From the NCBI GenBank assembly GCA_910577295.1, contig CAJTLS010000004.1, positions 34,604-98,603 of the forward strand: 64,000 nt of DNA. Reading direction: 5' to 3'. Under the pieces are notes generated by a model. That model was not told the origin of the DNA and did not search any database. It was given only the letters and a program-made list of their open reading frames with translations. The DNA comes from an uncultured Eubacterium sp. (GTDB lineage: Bacteria; Bacillota; Clostridia; Lachnospirales; Lachnospiraceae). Below are positions 17,581 to 26,482 of this stretch, piece after piece (position 1 is the first letter of the stretch; every line of letters begins with the position of its first letter). Made by a program: the position numbers and the translations under genes.

Positions 17581-18547
17581 TAAAGAGAAAATACAGGATG
17601 TAATGGATAGGATTCCCATGAATCAAAAACTGGAAGAGAAGCTATTGGCAATAAAAAAGGGGAATACAACTGAAATTGAGGAAATTGAAGCAAAGTGTAA
17701 AAAAACCCGAAAACAGACATATGGTAAGCGGATTGTGCAGGTTGCAGCGGCATTCGTTCTCTTTTTTGTTCTGTCAAACACGACGGCATTTGCCGTTACC
17801 GGCTCTACGATTGTGGAAATGATGTTTGGCGGCAGAGGTGGAGAGTATGTGGCGGAACTTGTTGATATTGGTGAACAACAGGTGCAGATAGGTGATTATC
17901 AGGTGACGATGAAAGAATCCATTTTTGAGAAAGAAACAAAAATCGGATACGCTGTCTTTGAGATTGAAAATGACAGGGGAGAAATTTTGTACGATAAAGA
18001 TATGTCCCTGTTTTTGGATTTCGGAGAAGAAATTAATCCAGAAGAGGAGCCGGGAAGACGGCGTTTTATCTTTTCCACAATAGGCGGTGGCGGTGTCAGC
18101 GGACGGGCGCAAAAAAAAGGTAAGACGCTGCTTGCATGCATGTCCTTTGAATTGTCGGAGGGTGGCACGGGGTTGGAAATAACCGATGAGGTCACGAATG
18201 CTTCGTACAGCTTCAAAATCCATAGCGAGTCGCAGGCAAAAAAATATTTTGTCAATAACAATACGAATCTTTGGATAAGTTCACTCGGTATTATGATGGT
18301 TAGCGAATGTAAAGCGGGAGAAGAAAGTACTCTGGCTCGAACCGTGGAAGCAGAGGACAGAGATGGTAGAAAATATATGTTGTTTGATGATGGACGAGAC
18401 GAGACGGCATGGACAACATATAGCGAAAATGTGGACGGCGAGACGGTTTCCTACTGGAATCAGTTCAGCTTTGCGGAGCCGATAGATTTAGAGCGTGTCG
18501 CAACAGTGTATGTTAATGGAAAAGAAGTGAAAATGAGACGTTTGTAA
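17573..18547 (+). CDS. Anti-sigma factor, DUF4179-type
   Basis: 324 residues: a cytosolic N-terminus of ~55 residues with acidic and basic helices, one membrane segment (~58-78, VAAAFVLFFVLSNTTAFAV), and an extracytoplasmic domain of ~245 residues. This is the layout of DUF4179-type regulators encoded after ECF sigma genes. By analogy it would hold the sigma factor until an envelope signal is sensed. There is no zinc-binding HxxxCxxC motif, so it is not a ZAS-type anti-sigma factor. Overlap with the sigma gene implies translational coupling. Confidence 0.75.
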   Translation: MNDKEKIQDVMDRIPMNQKLEEKLLAIKKGNTTEIEEIEAKCKKTRKQTYGKRIVQVAAAFVLFFVLSNTTAFAVTGSTIVEMMFGGRGGEYVAELVDIGEQQVQIGDYQVTMKESIFEKETKIGYAVFEIENDRGEILYDKDMSLFLDFGEEINPEEEPGRRRFIFSTIGGGGVSGRAQKKGKTLLACMSFELSEGGTGLEITDEVTNASYSFKIHSESQAKKYFVNNNTNLWISSLGIMMVSECKAGEESTLARTVEAEDRDGRKYMLFDDGRDETAWTTYSENVDGETVSYWNQFSFAEPIDLERVATVYVNGKEVKMRRL

Positions 18548-18554
18548 AGATTTT

Positions 18555-18583
18555 TCGACTTCTGCCCCTTTCTATGCTATAAT
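18555..18583 (+). promoter_or_regulatory. Promoter of the GTPase-NYN gene inside a hairpin
   Basis: TCGACT (18555-18560), a 17-bp spacer and TATAAT (18578-18583) preceded by TGC form an extended -10 promoter. The -10 box forms part of the left arm of the hairpin at 18563-18612, so the predicted start (~18590) leaves that arm out of the transcript. Confidence 0.6.
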
Positions 18584-18617
18584 GGTTTCATTATAGACGA
18601 TAGAAAGGGGCATTTTT
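18563..18617 (+). terminator. Two-part hairpin with T-tail that traps the next RBS
   Basis: TGCCCCTTTCTAT (18563-18575) pairs perfectly with ATAGAAAGGGGCA (18600-18612). Inside it, CTATAATG (18577-18584) pairs with CATTATAG (18589-18596) around GTTT. TTTTT follows. The right arm contains the Shine-Dalgarno AAAGGGG of the GTPase-NYN gene. On read-through RNA from the sigma operon it should terminate transcription or block translation; on RNA from the internal promoter it cannot form. Confidence 0.75.
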
Positions 18618-18618
18618 G

Positions 18619-21240
18619 ATGGGAAAAGCATCAGAAAATACGCCGGAAAATAAATTGAAGAAGCAGATTAGTATTGCACTTTTGGCGCATGTCGATGCGG
18701 GGAAAACTACATTATCCGAAAGTCTTCTGTATACAGCGGGGAAAATCCGTTCCCTCGGACGTGTCGATAAGGGAGATGCCTATTTAGATACTTATGAGTT
18801 GGAAAAGAAGCGCGGTATTACTATTTTTTCCAAGCAGGCAGTATTTTCATTTGGCGGTACGGAGATTACGTTATTGGATACGCCGGGGCATGTTGATTTT
18901 TCAGCGGAGATGGAGCGCACCCTGCAAGTGCTTGATTATGCGGTGCTTGTTATTAGTGCTTCGGATGGTGTTCAGGCTCATACGCAGACATTGTGGCGTC
19001 TGCTGCGGCGGTACAAAGTGCCGACGTTTCTTTTTGTCAATAAGATGGACCAGAGAGGAACGGACATTTCTTCTATTATAACCGAGTTAAAAGACAGGCT
19101 GTCCGCAAATATTGTAAACTGTATGGAGCCGGAAACGGAGGAGTGTAAAGAAGAGATTGCCTTGTGCGACGAGGCATTGTTAGAACGATATCTGGAGGAT
19201 GGGGATGTCTCTGCCGACATCATGCCCGCTCTTATTGCTGACGGTAAATTATTTCCCTGCTTTTTCGGGTCGGCGTTAAAGCTCGAGGGAATCGAGAAGC
19301 TGCTACAGGCGCTTGATACATTAACAAGAGCGAAAGAATATGCAAAAGAGTTTGCCGCAAGGGTGTTTAAGATTGCCAGAGACGAGGCGGGGAACCGACT
19401 GACGTATCTCAAAGTGACGGGAGGGGTATTGAGAGCCCGCATGGAAGTGGAAGTGGCAGAGGGATGTAAAGAAAAGGTAAATCAAATTCGCATCTATTCG
19501 GGGGAGCGGTATGAGAGCGTACCCGAAGCAGGAGCAGGAACTATTTGTGCGGTGACAGGACTTTTGAAAACCTATCCCGCACAGGGGCTCGGCGGTGAGT
19601 CTGAGGGGATAAGCGCGGTGTTAAATCCAGTGCTCACCTATCGTGTTGAATTGCCGGAGGGATGCGATGCGGCAGTCTTTCTGCCAAAATTGCGTGAACT
19701 GGAAGAGGAACAGCCGGAGCTGCATGTGATATGGAATGAGAAACTTCAGGAAATTCAGGTGCAGGTGATGGGCGAGGTACAAATTGAGATATTACAGAAT
19801 CTAATTTTAGAAAGGTTCGGCGTACAGGTAAGTTTTGGCACGGGAAATATTGTGTATAAAGAGACTATCAGCCGGCCGGCAGAGGGAGTCGGACACTTTG
19901 AACCGCTGCGGCATTACGCCGAAGTCCACTTGTGGATGGAGCCGGGGGAGGCGGGAAGCGGTATTCAGATTAGGGGGGAGTGCAGCGAGGATTTCCTTGA
20001 CCGAAACTGGCAGCGGTTAATTTTTACGCATCTGTCAGAGAGGGAGCACAAGGGAGTTCTCACCGGTTCAACGCTTACTGATGTAATCATTACGCTTATT
20101 GCGGGGCGGGCGCATCTGAAGCATACAGAGGGCGGAGATTTTCGTCAGGCGACATATCGTGCGGTACGACAGGGATTAATGCAGACGGAGTCGGTTCTTC
20201 TTGAGCCATATTATGAATACCGGCTTGAGTTGCCGGAATCTTATGTGGGCCGTGCGATGAGTGATATGGAGAGGATGTCGGGGTCGTTTACACTGGAGCA
20301 GTCGTCAGCGGATGCTTCGATTCTGACAGGAGAGGCTCCGGTTAGTACCATGCGTGGATATCCGCGGGAAGTGGCCGCCTATACAAAAGGACAGGGACAT
20401 TTGTCCTGTTCACTTTCAGGTTATCGCCCATGCCATAATGCCGATGAGGTCATACAGAGAATGCGGTATGAGCCGGAGAGCGACACAGAGAACCCGTCAT
20501 CATCGGTCTTTTGTTCTCACGGAGCGGGTATTACGATCCCGTGGAATGAAGTGCGCAACTATATGCATATTGACACGGGAAAGGGAAGAACTTCAGCGGA
20601 TGACGACAGGGAAGAAGAGAGGGCAGAACGCAGTACGTCACGCGAAGAAGAGTGGATCGATACAGAAGAGATTGATGGCATCTTAGAGCGGGCGATGTAT
20701 GCGAACCGCAAAAGCGGGCCTGTTTCTCATAAAGGAATTTCCGCCAAGCGGGTGATATCTGTTTCTGATAAACCGGAGGGACTGGCGAAGCCACGGAAGA
20801 AAAATGTGCCGGATACAAAATATTTACTTGTGGATGGTTACAATATCATTTTTGCATGGGAGGAACTTCGTGAACTGGCAAAAACGGATATTGCGGCTGC
20901 ACGGGACAAGTTAATGGACATTTTGTGCAATTATCAGGGATACCGGAAATGTGAAGTGATTTTAGTGTTTGATGCCTACCGTGTACAAAATCACAAAACA
21001 GAGGTGATGAATTATCACAATATTCATGTAGTATATACAAAAGAAGCGGAAACGGCGGATTGTTATATTGAAAGGTTTGCCCATGCCAATAGTAAAAAGT
21101 ATCAAATTATAGTGGCGACATCGGATGGCATGGAGCAGATTATCATTCGCGGCGCCGGCTGCCGTCTGCTCTCAGCCGCGGATTTGCAAAGAGAACTAGG
21201 GCGGGTGCGGGAGGAATTAGAAGAATGGATAAAAAAATGA
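18619..21240 (+). CDS. TetM-like ribosomal GTPase fused to a Rae1/YacP-like NYN domain
   Basis: 873 residues against ~640 for TetM/TetO. The GTPase domain has AHVDAGKTT (~22-31), RGITI, DTPGHVDF and NKMD, followed by EF-G-like domains to ~640. The C-terminal TetM-type segment is clear (LLEPY, SGYRPCHNADEVIQRMRY). The domain IV loop that in TetM carries SPVSTPADFR here reads HLKHTEGGDFR (~498-508), so the drug-displacing residues are absent. A charged linker (~645-730) leads to an NYN domain (~733-873) with acidic residues in LLVDGYNII, VFDAY, TADCYIERFA and ATSDGMEQ. B. subtilis Rae1/YacP is such a domain and cleaves mRNA in the ribosomal A site. I infer ribosome-targeted RNA cleavage or rescue rather than tetracycline resistance. 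ATG 18619 has SD AAAGGGG. Confidence 0.85.
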   Translation: MGKASENTPENKLKKQISIALLAHVDAGKTTLSESLLYTAGKIRSLGRVDKGDAYLDTYELEKKRGITIFSKQAVFSFGGTEITLLDTPGHVDFSAEMERTLQVLDYAVLVISASDGVQAHTQTLWRLLRRYKVPTFLFVNKMDQRGTDISSIITELKDRLSANIVNCMEPETEECKEEIALCDEALLERYLEDGDVSADIMPALIADGKLFPCFFGSALKLEGIEKLLQALDTLTRAKEYAKEFAARVFKIARDEAGNRLTYLKVTGGVLRARMEVEVAEGCKEKVNQIRIYSGERYESVPEAGAGTICAVTGLLKTYPAQGLGGESEGISAVLNPVLTYRVELPEGCDAAVFLPKLRELEEEQPELHVIWNEKLQEIQVQVMGEVQIEILQNLILERFGVQVSFGTGNIVYKETISRPAEGVGHFEPLRHYAEVHLWMEPGEAGSGIQIRGECSEDFLDRNWQRLIFTHLSEREHKGVLTGSTLTDVIITLIAGRAHLKHTEGGDFRQATYRAVRQGLMQTESVLLEPYYEYRLELPESYVGRAMSDMERMSGSFTLEQSSADASILTGEAPVSTMRGYPREVAAYTKGQGHLSCSLSGYRPCHNADEVIQRMRYEPESDTENPSSSVFCSHGAGITIPWNEVRNYMHIDTGKGRTSADDDREEERAERSTSREEEWIDTEEIDGILERAMYANRKSGPVSHKGISAKRVISVSDKPEGLAKPRKKNVPDTKYLLVDGYNIIFAWEELRELAKTDIAAARDKLMDILCNYQGYRKCEVILVFDAYRVQNHKTEVMNYHNIHVVYTKEAETADCYIERFAHANSKKYQIIVATSDGMEQIIIRGAGCRLLSAADLQRELGRVREELEEWIKK

Positions 21241-21251
21241 AAATAAATGTG

Positions 21252-21280
21252 TTGAAACGAGAGAAGTCAAAGTATATAAT
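21252..21280 (+). promoter_or_regulatory. Promoter of the thioredoxin operon
   Basis: TTGAAA (21252-21257), a 17-bp spacer and TATAAT (21275-21280). The leader of about 80 nt contains an 8-bp inverted repeat, TATCCTAT (21295-21302) and ATAGGATA (21319-21326), which may form a small hairpin. Confidence 0.75.
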
Positions 21281-21368
21281 AATATGAGGAAAGGTATCCT
21301 ATAGTTAGTGATAGCATGATAGGATAAACTATGTAATAAAACATATATCCGGAATGGAGGATTATTAA

Positions 21369-21674
21369 ATGGCAGTAGTAGAAATTACACAAAAAAATTA
21401 CGAGACAGAAGTGATGCAATCGGACAAGCCGGTACTGATTGATTTTTGGGCGACTTGGTGCGGGCCGTGCCAGATGCTCTCGCCAGTTGTCGATGAGGTT
21501 GCAGAAGAACGCAGTGATATCAAAGTGTGCAAAGTAAATGTAGATGAACAGCAGGAGCTGGCAATGCAATTTCGTGTTATGTCTATTCCGACATTAGTTG
21601 TAATGAAAGAAGGGAAGGAGACGAACCGCTCGGTTGGTTTCATTTCAAAAGAAGAAGTAGGTGCGCTTATCTAA
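21369..21674 (+). CDS. trxA: Thioredoxin
   Basis: 101-residue cytosolic dithiol-disulfide carrier. The redox site is WATWCGPCQM, and the cis-proline is in SIPTL (MSIPTLVVMK). Length and motif are those of canonical thioredoxin 1. RBS TGGAGG. The thioredoxin reductase gene follows 44 bp downstream under the same promoter, so the pair forms a complete NAD(P)H-dependent reducing system. Confidence 0.95.
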   Translation: MAVVEITQKNYETEVMQSDKPVLIDFWATWCGPCQMLSPVVDEVAEERSDIKVCKVNVDEQQELAMQFRVMSIPTLVVMKEGKETNRSVGFISKEEVGALI

Positions 21675-21718
21675 AGGAATAAATAACTGACATTATTTTA
21701 TCAGGCTGGGAGGAGCTT

Positions 21719-22642
21719 ATGTATGATATTATAATTGTAGGAGCGGGAACAGCGGGTTTGTCTGCAGCAATCTATGGAGTGCGGGCAGGTAAATCCGTTC
21801 TTGTGCTGGAGAAAAAATCTTTTGGCGGACAGATTGTAAACTCTCCTGAAGTAGAAAATTATCCGGGCATAGCAAAGATTTCCGGTTTTGAGTTCGCCAA
21901 GAATCTATACGAACAGGCAATCCGTCTGGGGGCAGAATACAAGCAGGAGAAAGTGCTCCGTATGGAAGAAGATTTGAACGGAGAAAAAAAACATGTTTAC
22001 ACTAAAAATGCTGCGGGAGAGGAAGTCTGTTATGAGTCAAAGGCGGTTATTTTGGCGACAGGGGCTAAGAACCGTCCGCTTGGAGTAGAACGTGAAGAAG
22101 CGCTTATCGGCGCCGGCGTATCTTATTGCGCCACCTGTGACGGTATGTTCTTCCGGGGGCGGGATGTGGCTGTCGTCGGCGGCGGCAATACGGCTTTGGA
22201 AGATGCGATGTTTCTCTCAAATTATTGCCGCAAGGTATATGTGATTCATCGGAGAGATGCTTTGCGGGGGGAGGCGAAACTCGGGGATGCGTTGCGTCAA
22301 AAAGAAAATGTGGAATTTGTATGGAATTCGGTTGTCAGGCAATTGTTGGGAGAAGCGAATCTGACGGCTGTTGAGATACAGGATGTGCAGACAGGAGAAA
22401 CGCGGGAAATTGAAGTGTCCGGCGTCTTTATTGCCATTGGGCAGATGCCGGACAATGAGCCGTTTGCGGACTATGTAAAACTGGACGAGAAAGGATATAT
22501 TGAGGCGGCAGAGGACTGTAACACGGAGACGCCGGGAGTTTATGTGGCAGGCGACTGCCGTACGAAATCGGTGCGCCAGCTGGCAACTGCTGCTGCGGAT
22601 GGTGCGGTCGCAGCGCTGGCGGCATGTGAGTACATGGAATAA
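21719..22642 (+). CDS. trxB: Thioredoxin reductase
   Basis: FAD-dependent disulfide reductase of 307 residues, the low-molecular-weight bacterial type. It has the FAD-binding GAGTAGLSAAIYG at the N-terminus, the redox-active CATC in YCATCDGMFF, the NAD(P)H-binding VVGGGNTALEDA, and a C-terminal GDCR FAD motif. RBS GGGAGGAG. Adjacency to trxA makes TrxA the likely substrate. Confidence 0.93.
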   Translation: MYDIIIVGAGTAGLSAAIYGVRAGKSVLVLEKKSFGGQIVNSPEVENYPGIAKISGFEFAKNLYEQAIRLGAEYKQEKVLRMEEDLNGEKKHVYTKNAAGEEVCYESKAVILATGAKNRPLGVEREEALIGAGVSYCATCDGMFFRGRDVAVVGGGNTALEDAMFLSNYCRKVYVIHRRDALRGEAKLGDALRQKENVEFVWNSVVRQLLGEANLTAVEIQDVQTGETREIEVSGVFIAIGQMPDNEPFADYVKLDEKGYIEAAEDCNTETPGVYVAGDCRTKSVRQLATAAADGAVAALAACEYME

Positions 22643-22662
22643 AAGAGGGAGAAGCGGTAAGT

Positions 22663-24717
22663 ATGAACAGGGTACGCATGACGACGAGGAAGCGGCGCAT
22701 TCTATTTTCGGCAGCAGTAGTTTTTTTATGTATTTTGATTTTTTTTGTAATAGCAAACGTGTTACAAAAAAAGGATAAGGAAAATTTTCAGCAGTATGCC
22801 AAATATGAGGGAGTGTGGCAGAGTGCGGACGGGAAATTGACGTTGGAAGTGTATCGTGTTACGAGTGGAACACTGTCCTTTTCTTTAAACAATAAAAGGA
22901 CAAACAATGAGATTTCTCTCTCAACTGCATATTCCATTGGTAACGGTTATGAATTTTCCTATGCACCGCAGCGGCTGGCTGGTCCTGTTTATTATATTAC
23001 AGCGGGGAATAGCTGCAAGGGGGCGATTTATCCAGAAGAAGGTAAGATTCGAATCGATATACCGCAAATACCGGACAAACCCCATGTGTTGGAATTTCAG
23101 GGGACACTGACGAAAAAAAGCGGATTACCGGAGGAAAAGACCGTGCATCTGATGGAGTACATGAATACAAAAAAGCAGCTGCCGGAAACAGTAAAAAAGT
23201 ATTGCAGCTTACTCTTTGACGAAGAGGGTAAAGTATGGCGTATGCGGGTGCGGCTGGCGGGAAATAGCAAGCACAGGAAGACAGATATCGGCGGTATTTC
23301 CCTCTGTACTACAGAATCCGAATGCGAACGTCTTTTGGGAACGGCTGTTGAGAGCGTTGATTTAGCCGGTCGCAGAAAGAAAAAAGTATATGAAAAGGAC
23401 GGATACTGCTATACGATAGTGCAAAATCCGTTCGGTGTGATTGAGGAAGCGGATTGCCGGAAAAAGGAACTGGCGGGAACGGTACAAAAGGGCGAGTTTT
23501 TGATGAAAGGAAATACGATTTTCCGTTATATCGGTGATATTTACAGCGGTGATATCGTACTGCCTGAGGGAGTGAACCGGATAGCTTCTCATGCGTTTGA
23601 ATTGGGGAACAATGGCTGTTTTATAACGGAAGCGAATCCCTACATGCGAAAGATTTCCCTTCCGGCCGGAATCTATGTGGAGGAGGATGCTTTTAGAAAC
23701 TGCGGGCCAATGTGTATTGAACTGGAAAAAGGCTGGAAAGTAGTTCCCAGACGCGCATTTGCCCATACTGTTTCTCTGGAAAATATGCAAAAAAAGGAAA
23801 CTCAGGTTATCTTTATGCTGCCGAAAACAATTGAGAGGATGGAAGAAGAGGCATTTGCGATAGATAACTCGTCGGAGAGGCTGCGGACATACTGGAGGGA
23901 ATGGGAACAATCAGATAGAAGGGCCGCGCCGGTTGAATTGTTGGCAGACCATGGATTTCCCAATGCAAGTTATATCGGCGACAATGCGCTGTGGGGCATG
24001 GGTCTCTTATCGCTACCGGAGAAAGCGACATTTCTTGGGAAAAATATTACTCTTACGGGGAGAGATACGGTTTCTATTCCGGAAGGAATTACGGTTTTGC
24101 GAAGCGATAATTTTTATTTTACAAACGAAAATGTTTACATACTTCAAATTGGAAAAAAGGTGCAGGAGATAGAGGAAAATGCGTTTTGGAACAACGCTGG
24201 TTGCGTAAATTTTAACAGAGTTTATGTGGATGAAAGAAATCCGTTTATAGCTGGAAAAGAATCCGGCTGGCTCCGTTCGGCGGATGGTAAAATTTTTTAC
24301 GGAGCAGTAAGTTATCTCACTATCGAACCTTTTCTCATTAACAAATTTATTTTATCAAGCGTTAACTATAAGATAAAGCTTCCTGAAGGAGTAAAAGAAA
24401 TCAGAAGTTTATTTGCAATTCCCGACCGGTCAATCATTCAGTTTCCGAAATCGTTAAAAAAAATAAGTGTTACCTGTCTGAGTGGAGATGGGAAGTATTA
24501 TTTTCAGGGGGATGTTCCGATGATAACGGGAGAGAGGGATGAAATTTATCAAAGTTGGCTTCTCTCTCTTATATCCAGCGACGAATTTCCCGTTTTACAT
24601 GTGAGAAAGAGCAAGGTTAGCGGTTGGTTTGATTCTCTGACCGATGGGATGAACTTATCGGAGGAGCAGAAAAGCAGATTGAAAAGAAAACTGAAAAAGA
24701 ATGCAATTTCAGGCTAA
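22663..24717 (+). CDS. Membrane-anchored LRR_5 (BspA-like) surface protein
   Basis: 684 residues. A basic N-terminus and one membrane segment (~11-29, ILFSAAVVFLCILIFFVIA) suggest an uncleaved anchor. The region ~40-150 is a beta-rich domain I do not recognise. From ~290 there are BspA/TpLRR-type repeats with the hallmark 'I.LPEGV..I.shAF' (IVLPEGVNRIASHAF, VSIPEGITVLRSDNF, KLPEGVKEI). Such proteins act in surface binding. It lies 21 bp after trxB and is probably cotranscribed, an unusual link between a redox pair and a surface protein. Confidence 0.75.
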   Translation: MNRVRMTTRKRRILFSAAVVFLCILIFFVIANVLQKKDKENFQQYAKYEGVWQSADGKLTLEVYRVTSGTLSFSLNNKRTNNEISLSTAYSIGNGYEFSYAPQRLAGPVYYITAGNSCKGAIYPEEGKIRIDIPQIPDKPHVLEFQGTLTKKSGLPEEKTVHLMEYMNTKKQLPETVKKYCSLLFDEEGKVWRMRVRLAGNSKHRKTDIGGISLCTTESECERLLGTAVESVDLAGRRKKKVYEKDGYCYTIVQNPFGVIEEADCRKKELAGTVQKGEFLMKGNTIFRYIGDIYSGDIVLPEGVNRIASHAFELGNNGCFITEANPYMRKISLPAGIYVEEDAFRNCGPMCIELEKGWKVVPRRAFAHTVSLENMQKKETQVIFMLPKTIERMEEEAFAIDNSSERLRTYWREWEQSDRRAAPVELLADHGFPNASYIGDNALWGMGLLSLPEKATFLGKNITLTGRDTVSIPEGITVLRSDNFYFTNENVYILQIGKKVQEIEENAFWNNAGCVNFNRVYVDERNPFIAGKESGWLRSADGKIFYGAVSYLTIEPFLINKFILSSVNYKIKLPEGVKEIRSLFAIPDRSIIQFPKSLKKISVTCLSGDGKYYFQGDVPMITGERDEIYQSWLLSLISSDEFPVLHVRKSKVSGWFDSLTDGMNLSEEQKSRLKRKLKKNAISG

Positions 24718-24787
24718 AATACAATTTTTTGACAAAATTAAGCAGTATTCTAATAAACAAAGTAAAGAAAGCGTAAGGGAGGTTCTT

Positions 24788-26482
24788 ATGAAAAAAATGT
24801 GGAAAGGGATGCTTTTGTTGGTAATGGCGCTGTTGGTTTGCACTGCACCGCAGGAAGCATCGGCAAAAGTAAAAGTAAAGAAAGTTACCGTAAAGAGTAA
24901 TTATGGTTCTTCGGTTCATGTGGCGGTGGGAAAGAAAATAAAATTAAAGACGACCGTAAAGGTGACGCCAAATAAGTCCGCCAATAAAAAAGTAAAATAT
25001 AAATCTTCGAATAAGAAAATTGCTACGGTCTCTTCATCCGGTTATGTGAAAGGAATCAAGACGGGGAAATGCAAGGTGACCGTCACCTCCAAAAAAAACA
25101 AAAAGAAAAAGGCAAAGATTACGATTAATGTTGTAAAAAAGGTTACTTCCATTACAATTGAAAAGCCGAAAAATTCACTTTATGTAGGAAATACGCTGGC
25201 ATTAAAAGCGATTGTAAATCCGGTAAGCGGAAGTTATAAGAAAGTTACATGGTCGACGTCCAATAAGTCCATTGCCAAGGTGAGCAGCACCGGAAAGGTG
25301 ACTGGATTAAAGGCAGGAACCGTTACCATTAAAGCTACTTCTGTTGAGGGAAGCAAGAAAACAGGAAGTGTCAAACTAACAGTACTTGCCACAAACAGCG
25401 TGAGTATTGCGTCGGTTGAGGTATTAAGCAGCAATGCCGTGCGGGTTGTACTCGATAAGGCAATGAGGCTGAACGAGTCTCAATTTTCACTGGACGGGAA
25501 ACAGTATTCGTTTGGTACATACAGCCGGAAATACCAGATTGCACAGATGCGCAATTATGAAGATAAAACTTATGATTTGACATTGGCACCGGAATATTCG
25601 GTCAGTCGGGATTCTTTTGTGCGCGTTACCATCGCCGCTCTGCCGGGCAATGGCGTGAAGACAATGGAAACACAGGCAATCTATGTTCGCAATACGCGTC
25701 CGCTCGATGAGAAGTGGATTGGTGTCGTGGGAGAGAGCTGGAATAAAGTTGTAGACCTCAGCGAATATTGCTGCGGCCATATTTCTTATCAGCTCACAGG
25801 CTCCATACCGGGAATTACGGTAAAAGAAAAAAATAATCAATTATTGTTTAGCGGAACGCTGACAACGGTTACGGTAGGAACGCAATTGACGCTGAAAGCT
25901 ACCGACGAGACAGGCAGCACCGTTCGCCAGACAATATATGTATATGTAGGTAATAACTCAACAATCGTAGGCAAAGCAGAAGACAGTACCATTTTAGGAG
26001 GAAATGAATTAAAAGAAAAAGAGTTTGCCTTTGCGATGGGAGGAAGCGGTCAATACACCTATTCGGCAATCAATCTTCCGGCCGGAATCAAACTGGATGA
26101 GAATACCGGGGAAATAAGCGGTAAAGCGAATGTTGTCGGGGAATATACAGTCCGCCTGACGATTACCGATAAAGAAAATGAAAACCGGACTTGTCAGTGT
26201 ACGGCTACGCTGCGCGTAGTAGACCAGAAAAAAGTAGTGGGCACGGTGACGGATACATCAAAGAAACCGGTTGCCGGCGTCACTGTTATTTGTGAAAATA
26301 TCGCGGACGGAACATTGTATCAGACAGAGACCGATAAAAATGGCTCGTATACGGTTTACGTGGGAGAGGGTTCCTACCACATAAAAGCGGAGAAAGGGGA
26401 AGCTGTTGACTCCGTTTATAATATAGCGGTAGGCTCCGGCGGCAGGCAGATTCATTTCATTCTTCGCGCAGAAGATTTGTAA
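24788..26482 (+). CDS. Secreted BIG2-domain protein with He_PIG and carboxypeptidase-regulatory-like domains
   Basis: 564 residues. A Sec signal peptide (MKKMWKGMLLLVMALLVCTA, cleavage near EASA-K) is followed by two BIG2 Ig-like domains (KIATVSSSGYVKGIKTG and SIAKVSSTGKVTGLKAG). A middle region is of unknown fold. A putative-Ig domain (LPAGIKLDENTGEISGKA) and a C-terminal carboxypeptidase-regulatory-like domain (GTVTDTSKKPVAGVTV...GSYTVYVGEGSYHI) close the protein. RBS GGGAGG supports ATG 24788. The role is probably wall-associated binding; no catalytic domain is seen. Its 3' end overlaps the convergent subtilisin gene by 26 bp. Confidence 0.82.
   Translation: MKKMWKGMLLLVMALLVCTAPQEASAKVKVKKVTVKSNYGSSVHVAVGKKIKLKTTVKVTPNKSANKKVKYKSSNKKIATVSSSGYVKGIKTGKCKVTVTSKKNKKKKAKITINVVKKVTSITIEKPKNSLYVGNTLALKAIVNPVSGSYKKVTWSTSNKSIAKVSSTGKVTGLKAGTVTIKATSVEGSKKTGSVKLTVLATNSVSIASVEVLSSNAVRVVLDKAMRLNESQFSLDGKQYSFGTYSRKYQIAQMRNYEDKTYDLTLAPEYSVSRDSFVRVTIAALPGNGVKTMETQAIYVRNTRPLDEKWIGVVGESWNKVVDLSEYCCGHISYQLTGSIPGITVKEKNNQLLFSGTLTTVTVGTQLTLKATDETGSTVRQTIYVYVGNNSTIVGKAEDSTILGGNELKEKEFAFAMGGSGQYTYSAINLPAGIKLDENTGEISGKANVVGEYTVRLTITDKENENRTCQCTATLRVVDQKKVVGTVTDTSKKPVAGVTVICENIADGTLYQTETDKNGSYTVYVGEGSYHIKAEKGEAVDSVYNIAVGSGGRQIHFILRAEDL

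Noticed and set aside
18619..21240. Calling the TetM-like gene a tetracycline-resistance determinant
   Set aside because: The domain IV loop lacks the SPVST residues that dislodge the drug, and the protein carries an extra nuclease domain, so resistance is not supported.
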